From Antedon bifida (taxonomy: Eukaryota > Echinodermata > Crinoidea > Comatulida > Antedonidae): DNA of 64,000 nt. Both the position numbers and the translations under genes were made by a program. The stretch's first letter is position 1; each line of letters starts with the position of its first letter. The notes under the pieces were generated by a model that ran no database searches, was not told the origin of the DNA, and worked only from the letters and a program-made list of their open reading frames with translations. Positions 1-11,102 of this stretch are shown here, piece by piece. The stretch covers positions 13,316,717 to 13,380,716 of the forward strand of contig OY727098.1 in NCBI GenBank assembly GCA_963402885.1, written 5' to 3'.

Positions 1-292
1 TCTTTCCGAGATAAACTATCTAAGAATTCCGTCTTTCCGAGATAAACTATCTGAGAATTCCGTCTTTTCGAGATAAACTATCTGAGAATTCCGTCTTTCC
101 GAGATAAACTATCTAATATAAGAATTCCGTCTTTCCGAGATAAACTATCTAAGAATTCCGTCTTTCCGAGATAAACTATCTGAGAATTCCGTCTTTCCGA
201 GATAAACTATCTAAGAATTCCGTCTTTCCAAGATAAACTATCTGAGAATTCCGTCTTTCCGAGATAAACTATCTGAGAATTCCGTCTTTCTG
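1..292. repeat. 31-bp tandem satellite, about 9 copies
   Basis: Head-to-tail copies of a 31-bp unit containing GAATTCCGTCTTTCCGAG and then ATAAACTATCT. Most copies differ only at one A/G position; one copy near 112-122 has a 5-base insertion. The array runs off the left edge, so its full length is unknown. Degenerate copies continue to about 350, where it meets a LINE remnant. Confidence 0.95.
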
Positions 293-351
293 AGTTAATT
301 TATCTTGGAATTCCATCATATCGATTGCTTTATTCCGTGTTTCCAAGATAA

Positions 352-870
352 TTATCTCAGTAACTCGGAATCTCGGAAGGTCAATTTAAGCTTCCGTATT
401 TTCCAATTCAACGAGTGCGGGTCTTCATGAAATGCCTTCTGGCGATCACAAATCAGCGTTTTCACGTAAGGTGTCATCCAAGGTTTGTCATCACAGTGCA
501 GTGTCTTGGTTGGGAAGTAAGTATTTATCGCTTTCACTAAAGTGCTATATAGTGCATCACATTTTCCTTGGACAGATGGTTTTTCAAATACTTCAGGCCA
601 GTCATGTTGCGCAATCCAGCTTCCACACTTGATCTCTAATGGCAGATTCTTTTATAGGTCGAACCACTTTGTACCTGGTGGAATTAGTCTTTGTGATTTG
701 GCTAAGTTTGGGAATTAATGGTCACTCGCTCCGACAGGGCAGCCAATTACAGGGTGCTGATACAACTTGTGTTGTGTAGCCTACATTTGTAATTATCTTA
801 TCGAGAATCGCGTCATTACGAGTGGGTGCATTGACAACTTGCTTGAGACCAGTGCTTGAGCATCTGTGAA
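352..870 (-). pseudogene. CR1/L2/Jockey-like LINE remnant (end of endonuclease and linker)
   Basis: On the minus strand, 352-537 is open for 61 codons. It carries the KPWMTPYVK and DRQKAFHED motifs typical of the linker between endonuclease and reverse transcriptase in CR1/L2/Jockey-type LINEs. Further 5' on the minus strand (about 560-870) broken frames give LKQVVNAPTRNDAILDKI and then a proline/serine-rich end resembling the last endonuclease motif, with stops and a frame change. No reverse transcriptase follows, because the satellite array replaces it. This is a dead fragment; the exact clade is uncertain. Confidence 0.7.
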
Positions 871-3800
871 TGAAAAAAACAATCGTTACATAAAAATAAA
901 CAACATGATGAGTGTATACACGAATATATTTAGATACGCTAGGCCTATTATAAATATATAAATAATTTATTAATTATAATTAGGCCTATAATAGCATATA
1001 TAGCGCGTTAATATATGCCTTGCACCTTTTTGAAATTGTAAACTATATGCCTCGCACTTTTGGAATGATAAAATGATGCCTCGCACAAATATTTGGCGCG
1101 CGTGCCATGCCCACCTCGCTTGCCTCGCACTTTGTCAACACTCTCGCGCGAGTGCGAACCGAAAATGGATAGGCGTAATGTTATTGTAGTACGGTCATTT
1201 TATTTTACCTTCTTAAACGTAGTTTTTCAACTTCCTTCTGTTCTGACATTATGTGGATACGATGTAAGTTCTGTTGATTTACTTTGGTGTACATTAACCC
1301 TGAAGCCCAAATTATAGGCCTAATAAATAGGGCCTAGGCTAGGCCTACCTAGGCTAGTAGGCTACTACTAGCCTACTAGGCCTAGGCTAGGGCCTACTAC
1401 TAGTACGGATCGGGACCACGGACGATCGGGCCCAAGACGATCGGGCCCAGAAAACTTTTTTTTTTAAAAATATACAAATATAATTATTTTATTCTTTATA
1501 TTTACAAAAAATTATTCATAATATTTGATTTTTATAGAGATATTGAATTACTTTAAAAAATGCGATCCACTAATTAATTTTAGTGATTAGGCTAATTCCA
1601 TGTTTTTATATATAGCGCCACCTACTGTCCGACTTCTAAAACAGGGGTCACGTATGTTCTCCCGCAATGCAAATATAGGGAAGTTAACTGGCAAAACAAA
1701 ACTATAGAGGGCGTCGAAGCAGCGAAGCGTGTTAATTGAAAGTTTTCACACAAAACGTTTTGGACACGCGACGCTGAAAGACGATCGTTCCATACATATA
1801 AAAGACGTAAAATAAGTTTAAAAAACTCCTCAATGATATAAACATTAAACCTTTTTTATTTTTAAACTTATTTTCTTAAAACATATGTATATTTTAAAAA
1901 TGTTTATATAATATTTTAAATACTATAACATTTCAAACATTGCTATGCAAAACAGTAAAATGAACATTCTTGCTTCAAAAATTTCGGAAGTAAAATGAGT
2001 CATCTAAAATGTTAAATTACAATTAATTCGAAGTTTTTCAAACTATGCAGAGTGGTATATCATCTTGTTTAAGTAGTATTGCATCTAATTTTAATTAACA
2101 CGAGAGAGAAACAATTATTTCACGGGAGTATAATTTGATTGAATTTAGGCTATTTGACACAGCAGAATAGACATGCCTGTGTTAAAGCATAGGCGCGTCT
2201 AGGCTATTATTAGGCGCGCGCGCGCTGGCGGCTAGGCCTTACAATACTATAGATACAGTACTGTACAATATCATCATAATAAATACTGTACTTTATTAAT
2301 TAAATTGCCTGGCTGTGCGTCTCAATAATGAAATTATGCAAGATAGTAAATTATGTATGTTTATTATATAAACATACACTATATTATTTCTATTATTATT
2401 TCTTTTTTCATCTGTAATGTTTAATATTAATAGGCAAGACCTAGGTATGTACCCATAGAAAAATATACCTCAAAAATTTGTATGTATTCACATTTTTAAA
2501 TAATAAATTGTAAATACTGTACAGTAATAAATTTTTTCAATTTTATAGGTTTATAGTAGGCATTAAAAAGTTTCATTTATTATAAAAATAAATGTAGATT
2601 TTGTTTATTTCAGAATGGACAACCATATTATACAAAACCTATTTCAGTATGCAGAACATGTGACTAGATCAAATATACAATTGCCTCCTTTATACTCTTA
2701 TAATAAATATATTTAATAATTATTAATAGATTAATATTGTTAATACTGTAGATATTAAAATTCATTACTAAAAACAATGACAATATGTATCGATAGTAAT
2801 CTTGATTAGGCCTAACTATTCTTCTCATCACAAATTAAAATCATATGAGAGATACATCGTATTCGTAACAATTACAATATATTTTATATTATAACATGAT
2901 ATAATCTTCTGGAGCCGTCAACAACAGTTAAATATCGCGTCTATTCCATTCACCATTTGACAGTGCTTTTTCAACAGCTGGAAAATGTAGTCGACTGTAC
3001 CATAATTTCTGATCATTCGAAAAAATTGCCTCATGCAATAAATACACATTTCATCTGACTCCAGACATACCTTTAAAAAAATATAATAAAAAATAAAACC
3101 AGTGTTATGTGTAATTTATTGGTAATAAAATTGCAATTAATACATATTAATTGTATGCATAATTATAAAATAAAAATACTGTACAATGTTTAAAATAAAA
3201 TGTTGCCTGTTACCAAAATGGAATAACCCAAACCTAGCGTTACTTATACAACAAGTGGATTATACTATTATTAAAGACGGGGAGGTCAGTGTAATGATAT
3301 AAGGAGCTGAAATAATTTTAACGATATAAAAACAATATTAACATTAATGAACTATAAAGATATACTGCAAAACATTAGTTCTTAAACAATTTAAGCTACA
3401 ACAAACAATAAATTATGAAAATGTGTATAATTCGGACCACATTCCACAAAAACACCTAACGATATGCCTCGCACATGGGTGGATATTCCCCAAACTCCAG
3501 TCTCTTTTAAAACTTGTATGTAAGCCTAGGCCTTCAAATCTAGGCCTAGTCGGGATATTTAAGATATGTGATGAGAATTACCTGGCATGGCATTTAAAAT
3601 ACTTGAGTGTGTTTGGTTGATCGCTAACATACTCAATAACAACTGTATTTTAGAGAGAAAATAGTGAAAATTCCTCGTTTTTTGTTCCATCACAACTCCA
3701 CACCGTCAATTGTTTCTCTAAAACCTTTAAACCACGTGACTAGTTCAATTAATCATGAATATGTATGAGAATACCTGACCTCGCAAAAAACTTCCGAATT

Positions 3801-5672
3801 TTTTTTATAAAAGTTTGAAAATTGTACGATTTTTGGTTTAAAATTTGAGTAAAATTGAGACTAAAAGCAAGATAAATAACAGATATATTCCGCTTTGTTT
3901 TTTCTTCGTGTTTTTAGATATTTTGATTAACAAAGTATAAAGGAAAATAAATAAATTGTTTTAAGGTCAAATATTTATAGAAAGGCTATGAAAAATGCTA
4001 GGCCATTTGTTGATCCAAATTCAATCGACCGTTACGCAAAATAAACAAGTGCGCGTGGTTTTTAAACGGCGCGTTAATGCGCATGCGTCAAGTCGCGAAA
4101 TTCTCTAGGAAACATACGTGGGGTACCATTTTGGTTCTTGGTATTTGAAGCCCTCTATCAGCCATATCCACGTGTAGCGGCCATTTTTTTTTTTTAACAA
4201 CGAAGTAAGAGTTAAGAACCAACTATTAAAATCAAATTTTGGGTTACTTTTACACATTTTAAATAAGTTTGGTGTAGATTTTATAGATAACATTGAGTTA
4301 TTCACCCAGCTATAGATAGGGTATATATCTGAGGTTAACAGACCACCAAAGCACAGTCGTACACTATAATAAACACATGCACTATCGAGGCATTTTCGGA
4401 GTGCCGCATTACCAAATGTTCATTTCGTTTGAAGTGTTTTTCGTTCAAAGTTTATTATTAGTTCGTCGTAAAAGATCCGTATTAGAGTATTTAGGAAGGA
4501 TTTATTTAAATTTACATTATGTGACATTGTTATTAAATGTAATGGAAACAGTTGCTCTAGCCTATTAAAGATGTATTGTCCCTTGAAACACACAAAATGA
4601 AGGTCAAAATATTCTAAATTTAAATTGGCCATATTAAAGTAATATTAAAGTTATTCACTTTAAGACGAAAATTCGAGCCAAAAGCAACAAGTTTACGTTA
4701 TTAACAGGTAAATTAGTTTGATTACATTTCATCTGGAAAATCGTCGCGAGCGAAAGTAATCAAAGATTTCAAACCACGAGTACGCATTATGCATATGCTA
4801 ATTAGGATTGTTTACAACTTGTCACGGTTGAGAAGGTATTTTCACACAGATCGTGAGGAAGTTTTATGATTATGCATACAGAGTAGCCAAACAAGCGCGT
4901 TTCATTATGGGATATGTTTTGATCGAAAACTTTGACTGGAATGGGAGTCAAAGTTATTTTTTTAACAAAAAAACGTCTGTATTTCAGTTAAAGGATTTTT
5001 TTTTCGACAAATTTTTGGTGATAGTTACTTACTAAGATACTTCAAAATGACCCACCTTTTTTCGAAATCTGTTTCGCCCTCTACCCTAGTTCCGTTTTGC
5101 ACCTGTCATTTATTTCGACTCAAAATTTGTTAAATAACTTTATTGTGAGTACCACACCTTAGACGTGTTTCTCGCACATCGGTTCGTGAATTTCGCATAC
5201 TCATAATAGAGGGCTAAAAACTCAGTTTATTGGTGAAAATTCAATTTTAACATATTTTGTCTATGTCAATGTAAGTAACTAAAATGTTACTGTTGATACT
5301 GTACATGGCTTTCGCAGTTTTCGTTAACTTTTAAGAATGAAAATCGACAAATTCATCATCATATTATATGTACTGTAGGTTTATACCTCAGTGATCTAAA
5401 TAATATTCCTCTTAGTCTTAGGCCTAGGCTAGGTAGTGATGCTGATTTAGGCCTACGGTTGGTTGATATTTGAAAGCAGCCCATTATGAGTGTTGACAAT
5501 GTGCAAGGCAAGCGAGGCATGCGCGGCACGCCAAATATTTGTGCGAGGCATCATTTTATCATTTCCAAAAATGCGAGGCATATAGTTTACAATTTCAAAA
5601 AGGTGCGAGGCATATCTTAACATGCTATTATGCTATATTATAGGCACATTTTTTTGTAACGATTGTTACAAA
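871..5672. mobile_element. 4.7-4.8 kb TIR element with long inverted ends, no transposase
   Basis: The segment at 984-1143 is a close reverse complement of 5485-5643. Both contain repeated GCCTCGCAC / GTGCGAGGC words, AAATATTTG and a GTTGACA-type inner edge. A further outer match (AACAATCGTTAC near 875, GTAACGATTGTT near 5657) suggests that the true ends lie at about 871 and 5672, with about 75 extra bases on the left. Between the ends no reading frame exceeds about 75 codons, so I read it as a non-autonomous or gutted DNA transposon. Another GCCTCGCAC word lies inside near 3465. Superfamily and target-site duplication were not resolved. Confidence 0.65.
1315..1405. repeat. TAGGCC/CCTAGG-rich palindromic patch
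   Basis: A dense patch of AGGCCTA, CCTAGGC and TAGGCTAG words arranged so that much of it can fold back on itself around TAGGCTACTACTAGCCTA. It lies inside the large TIR element. The same words recur across the window, for example near 5415, 10243, 14872, 29300, 35060, 40310 and 62810. Confidence 0.7.
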
Positions 5673-7160
5673 AGTGCCCAAACTGTTCAAAAGTTGTGCA
5701 TCCGTAATTCGGTATGTGCCATATTTTAAAAATCTGAACGACAGTCTTCAACTTTCGATAAAAAATAATTGTTATAGTAGAATAGTAAATTATAGTTAGA
5801 ATTTACTGCTTATGGCCTATAAATTAAGCCTTACATTCCAACTGTTAGACCCTTTCGCCGGCAGGATTGCCCGCTTTTCGATACATTATAAACAATCTCA
5901 TTTTCCGACTGATATGTAGCCCTACACCAGTTTTACTTTAAAATGTATAGCTTTTATTTTATATAGAAAAAACATCACCATTTACATAAAAGAGGGAATC
6001 CCGGATTTTTTAGTCTTAGCGGCATAGCACGCGTGCAGCTCAATGCGGCCGGCTGTGTCCTCAGCCAAAACAAAATATCGGTTAATTTTGCAGCCAATAA
6101 ATTTGCGCATGATCAGTTATTACCAAACAACCAGATGCCCAATCACATTATTGCAACAATTTGTTCTTCATGTCAAAGGTTAAAAATTATCGCATTTATC
6201 CTATAAATAAATCTGATTTGAATGAGAGAAAAAAAGAATCTCCGCGTAATTGATCGAATCCTCTTCCTTGGATATTTTGTCAAACAAATAAACATTGCAT
6301 CGCACGTCATCGCATGTTTATTGAAATTTAATATGAAGTGTGCAAAAGGAAAATCACATTATTATAAAAAAAAAGATTTGTAGCCTACTTGTTTAGCGCA
6401 TAGTAACTCATGTACAATGATAGATAATAATAATGGATGGATAAGGTGAACACGATTCTCAAAGAGGTAATCTGCATTGATATTTAAACATTTAGATTTA
6501 CAAATGGCGTATGGATGTGAGACACTGAGTTATCTACATGAAATGATTATTATAAATGAATAAATATAAGATATTCAAACTAAAAACTATAGTATCGCCG
6601 ACGTACAGTATATACGTAAATTATATACATTGTTTCACAAAAACATGTGCAGGAGGCCTATAGACTATAGAACGTATGGTTATCAATAATATACGTCATC
6701 TTTACCTGGCCATGGACAACGATCGTACATGTTTTGTCCATGATTTGACACACAAGTGCATGTTTTTTTAAGAAGGGGAATCCCCGTCAGCAAAATAACG
6801 TACTGTTAGAGGAAACGGCTGCACGATCATAGAGGGCGCATCTCCGATATGGCTTATTTGGAGGTTTATTTCAGTTTTACTAAAAATTATTTTAAACATG
6901 AGAAATAAAATTTATACATGATTTTCCTCAACAATAATCATTATATACTTAATATTTAATCCTACTGTACATAACTTACGGACATAAAGAGAAATAAAAA
7001 TAAGGTGATTGAATAGTAAGTTGTTAACGACATGGATATGATATCTGCCACAGTATGCATAAGTATAAAAATGGATACGCTGGCTTTACGGGCTATACTA
7101 TAGCTTACATTAGTTATATTAAATTTAGCAAAATAGTATTTTTTTAAGAAAATCAGTCTG
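5673..7160. other. AT-rich non-coding stretch
   Basis: No reading frame, RNA gene or clear terminal repeats were recognised. It lies outside the visible coding part of the alpha-mannosidase gene, either upstream of it or in its first intron. Confidence 0.5.
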
Positions 7161-7540
7161 TCTTCAACATTATGATGCTGTACTCGAGCTGTTCAACCGG
7201 TTTTCAGCTTATAACAACAATTATCGTAGTAGGAGATAGGAAAATGCGAAGCATCCTCGTATTATTATGAGCGGGTATTTTTCAGGATAGACATCCATTA
7301 GACAGTGTATACCACGATTGGAAATCACCCCTATTTAGGGCAAATTGTTGAAACCTAAATTCGTTTTAAATGTCAATAACTAATTATCTAACTCAATTTA
7401 ATTAGTAAACAGAGTTACATCAGGTGGTTAAAATCAGTACCGAAAGTACGAACCAACTTTATATACCATCGAGTAAACATTATGAAGTAACGCGTGATTT
7501 ACCGAATTTTGGCCTTGCGTAAATTTATATATAGATAATG
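7161..7540 (+). repeat. Dispersed 380-bp repeat, copy 1
   Basis: This matches 63479-63860 in the same orientation, from TCTTCAACATTATGATGCTG through CCATTAGACAGTGTATACCA to AAATTTATATATAGA, with scattered substitutions and short indels. The two copies are about 56 kb apart. No coding capacity is visible. It is probably part of an unclassified transposon; its right edge abuts the L1-like remnant. Confidence 0.85.
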
Positions 7541-9115
7541 AAATAATCAAGTCTGCATTGTACTAATGGGTTGTGTTGTAATGTCTCCATGTGCATCTAC
7601 ATTCTAATGGGTGCATATTCCTCTATATACTGTAAAGCCCAAATGTTCGCGCGCCCTTTATTTTCGCAACTTTTGAGATTGAACAACAATCATGAAAATA
7701 AAGGGTCGTGAAAACGATGTTGTTTACAGTCGATCAGGCCTAGCGTTAGTTAGCCAGGCCTCTAGGGGCCCCGCCTAAATATGGAAAAAATGAATATAAA
7801 ATAGCTACGATAAACTTAACTTAATGTGTATTCTTTGAACCATTTACGAACCCCGATTATTATTTATATTGTTTGTTCAGGTGTAATTAAAACATTAAAA
7901 TAAATTGCAACCGACCGAAAATACTAGGCCCTGCTTAACCTGCGCTGCCTCGCTCAAAACAATGATGAAATTCCTCCTCACAGCGATCGACCCAGGTGGC
8001 GCCGTGGGAGGATTGATCGCTAAAACAATGTTCGAATTGGTATAAAAAAAGCTTACGATATTTCTGAAATGTCTGAAATTCATGAAATGTATAGTGTACT
8101 TGCTTGACAAATCCTTTGTCCATTAAATCATACAAGTTGTAATGTTTCCATAAAGTAATTATTCTATGTGCGTAAGCCTAGCTTGTGGTGTGTAGCAAAT
8201 GGCAAAAATACCATCGCCATGCTCTCCACCACCACAGAGATCCATCTGGCCGGCGTTGCGTCCGTTCGTTGTTTTGTAGAAACAACAATAATTTGGTAGA
8301 GTACATTAATTGGGGTGGTTAATATCTAAGAGCATATTAAGCACGTGCTTCAGCCACTGTTTAAGCAAAGCATTTATTTATTTACATTCCCTAAATTTAC
8401 AATCACATATTCTGTAATTTTACTCCGACGCTATTCAATTTTTGTTTGACGTTCATCGCGGAGACGAAATACATTCGTCAATTTGGTTCAACAAATTACA
8501 CAAGAAACTCAAATCGCGAAATAGTTAAAAATGTAAAATCGTAACATTTTGGGCTTTACAGTATCTATTAAATCGAAGGATTCTATAATATCTAAAATTG
8601 TATCAACTACTTTTTGTTTCAGTTTAGTGGTCCCGCCTTTTTTATCTAATTCGTTTAGTGTACAATTGAAATCCCCACCTAAAATAATGCTCCCCCAGTC
8701 ATTGGTTTGATTTTCAAACATTATGTCTTTCAAATTGTTAAAATACCATATATGCATTTCTTCCGTATTTGGAGCGTAAATATTTATTATCATGAATTTA
8801 CAATCATTTTTTAATATTTTGGTAATCAAGACTCTCCCGTTTTCATCTCTATAAATATTTTTAAATGTAAAATTATTCTCATTTCGAATGAAAATGGCTA
8901 CACTTCTACTCTTTGTTTCGCTATGCGAGAATATAATTTTCCCACCCCACTCACGCTGCCAAGTATTTTCGGACTCTTTGAGTCTCTTGAAGTAATATTA
9001 AATCAGCTTTTGTGTTTCTACACCAATTAAAAATACTTTTCTTCCGCCTAATCCACAACCATTTAATGTTATAATATTCAAGCTAACGATGGTGTAAACC
9101 TACCCAAAGCAAGTC
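7541..9115 (-). pseudogene. L1/Tx1-like LINE endonuclease remnant, interrupted at 7630-8561
   Basis: Read on the minus strand from 9115, the frames give SRSVAIFIR, then INIYAPN at 8770s and GGDFNCTLNELDKKGG near 8650, then FDLID. These are the AP-endonuclease landmarks of L1/Tx1-type LINEs. After a 930-bp insertion the same protein resumes near 7627 with RNMHPLECRCTWRHYNTT and then an IIS-type end. Frame changes and stops show that it is dead. The part from 8509 to 8562 that also reads open belongs to the inserted element and is fortuitous. No reverse transcriptase part is present. Confidence 0.75.
7630..8561. mobile_element. 932-bp TIR element, TA target duplication, inside the LINE
   Basis: The left end CTGTAAAGCCCAAATGTT (from 7630) and right end AACATTTTGGGCTTTACAG (to 8561) are inverted repeats, flanked by TA at 7628-7629 and 8562-8563. 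Removing the element and one TA rejoins the host LINE endonuclease frame (..LID-I-stop-RNMHP, where the stop TAG replaces the usual tryptophan codon of this motif), which supports these borders. There is no transposase, so it is non-autonomous. The TA duplication would fit Tc1/mariner-like elements, but the family is not certain. Confidence 0.8.
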
Positions 9116-9403
9116 ATAATTAGTAATAATTAGTGATTGAGTAAGGTGGGTGCGTTGGGGGTGTGTACTCATTGGCCAATCACAAACGAGCCTCATTTCC
9201 ATATGAATTGGTGTAAACAATAACATCGTAGCAGCGATGCCTTTTACTTTGTTTTAAAATACGAACTGGCTGCCTCTACGCTTAGTCGTAAATCCAATCC
9301 TGATATCTATATTTACGCCGATATCGCGCCCCCTATAGTTTTTTTATAAAATACTAATAGGTTATGATATCGGTGGATTGTAAGCCAGGTGGATTGTAAG
9401 CCA
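9116..9403. other. Non-coding spacer with a short direct duplication
   Basis: There is no gene here. GGTGGATTGTAAGCCA occurs twice in tandem at about 9372-9404, immediately before the tRNA-like sequence. Confidence 0.5.
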
Positions 9404-9497
9404 GCTGGATGGCTGAATGGGTAGTGCTTGGGTCTCTCAATTTAATGCTGTAGCGTTAGGCTAGGGTTCGAAACTCGTTCTTGGTATTTTTTTTTTT
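9404..9497 (+). repeat. tRNA-like SINE head or tRNA pseudogene
   Basis: The sequence has a recognisable pol III A box (TGGCTGAATGGGTAGTG, 9410-9426) and B box (GGTTCGAAACTC, 9465-9476) at a spacing that allows a long variable arm, as in serine/leucine-type tRNAs. A T run follows at 9485-9496 and could serve as a pol III terminator. The acceptor stem does not pair well, so I read this as a tRNA-derived SINE head or pseudogene rather than a working tRNA. Confidence 0.5.
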
Positions 9498-10090
9498 TAC
9501 ATTTTTGTTTTACTCACCATCTTCTTTATTGATCATCATCTTTTCTCATCATTTTCCTAGAGGGATGTTTTTAGGTTACGGGGGCTGGAGGCCCGAGAAA
9601 GAGGGCCTTGGCCCGATCGGGTCAATAGGCGTAGATAGAGAATCTAGCTTGGATCTACGTCTAGGCGTAGATGCAGCCACTGCGTTTAAAATACAATTAC
9701 TGCTCTTTGTTGAATAATAACAATATACAATCTGAAAATTAGTGGCAAACAACACCAAGTTATTTGTTCTGATCAGAATATGAATAAATTTATACATTGA
9801 AAAGAAAGCCTAAAATTGTAATTTAAAAACAAACAAAAATATAAACATAATCCCAATAGTTGTACAGTTTCAACTACCAGATATTTATGAGAATCATGAC
9901 AATCATGATTTGAGTTCCTGCTTGTGTCCTATGTCGGGAAGAATGATTTGAAAGTACCGTTTACGTCTTGATACCGGATACACGTCGGTAGAGACATCGG
10001 AATATACTACTTAAATCACCGTCTTCACTTCCATTTCAAAACTTTCCTATTTGACACACTTCTGACAATTATTTGTGATATTTAAAATGT
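9498..10090. other. Non-coding stretch
   Basis: No gene or clear repeat border seen. A GA/CT-rich patch with a GGCCCGAGAAAGAGGGCC-type hairpin lies near 9590-9612. Confidence 0.4.
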
Positions 10091-10372
10091 TAATGTTATA
10101 TCTTTAATGCCAGTGTAATTACCGTACGTATGGATAAAACAATATAAAACTCAATATTTTTCATCTGAAATAATATGTTAACTCGCGTAATGCAGTAGCA
10201 TATAACACGGAAATAGTTTTAGGCTTTAAAAATGGTAGTTAGGCCTAGCAGCAGGCCTATGTCTAAAAAACCTAGACCTACAGTACATAATAAACCTAGA
10301 CCTACATAATAAACCTTTTTAAAACTTTTGTTAAACAATATTTATAGCTAGCGTGAGCCTAGGGTGCTATGA
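10091..10372 (+). repeat. Dispersed 285-bp repeat, copy 1
   Basis: It matches 14708-15001 in direct orientation. Both start TTATAT.TTTAATGCCAGTG, share TTACCGTACGTATGGATAAA and ATATGTTAACTCGCGTAATG, and end in TTTATAGCTAGC.TGAGCC and GGGTGCTATGA. The middle parts have diverged by indels. No coding capacity. Confidence 0.85.
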
Positions 10373-11102
10373 TTTTTGGCCTTATATAAGGGGGGTTTCA
10401 CTACACTTGTTAAGCCTAGTCGAGGCCAGTGCATTTTCAGCATCAACAGTAGAGGTGTCATACCAACAGGAAATGCCAAGAAGCTCATGAATATCAATGA
10501 CCTCCATAGAAATGTCCTAACCACTGAAAAAAGGAATCGGGTTATATTGGTAAATTTTATTTCGAGCATTTATTTTCCCTTCATCAAAATTATTTGACAA
10601 GGTGATATAACCTTTAACAACATTAAAAACGATCTTTTTCAGCGATGTTTTAGACCCCAACTACAAGTCAGATTTTCATACTTCTTTATACAAAATACTA
10701 ACAGGCAATGTATAATTTGTTTCAAAAAAATTAACTTACTTTTACATCGTTACCCCTACCTACAGTGTATTAACAGCAAAAATGAAGTTAAAACAATGCA
10801 TTTATAATACAGGTGCAAGTTTAGTATAAAAAGCTGCACCATATTTATGATTATCGTCCATCTTTGATTAAACGATGAAATATTATTCTATTCTTATCAT
10901 CAACTTTACAAATACAGTAATAATAACCTTATAATTGACAAACACTTTTGGATCAGTGGCAACACACTCATTAGTGGTGCAGTCAACTTAAACTACATAC
11001 AAATAAACATTATACTGTAAATCACACATGTATGTACATATGTACACTCAACGATACATACATAGAATACATAGTAAAACAAATCCAATGCAGTGGCTTT
11101 TT
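10373..11102. other. Non-coding stretch
   Basis: AT-rich, with two overlapping chance frames of 73 codons on opposite strands near 10350-10600 and nothing recognisable. It ends at the first Helitron-like copy. Confidence 0.4.

Noticed and set aside
8509..8562. C-terminal extension of the endonuclease frame (VKPKMLRF..)
   Set aside because: These codons lie in the inserted TIR element, not in the LINE; the true continuation is at 7627 and below.
9481..9717. A hydrophobic 78-codon frame as a possible signal-peptide exon for the mannosidase
   Set aside because: The hydrophobic start comes from a T run after the SINE head; there is no donor in the right phase and no similarity to the mannosidase N-terminus.
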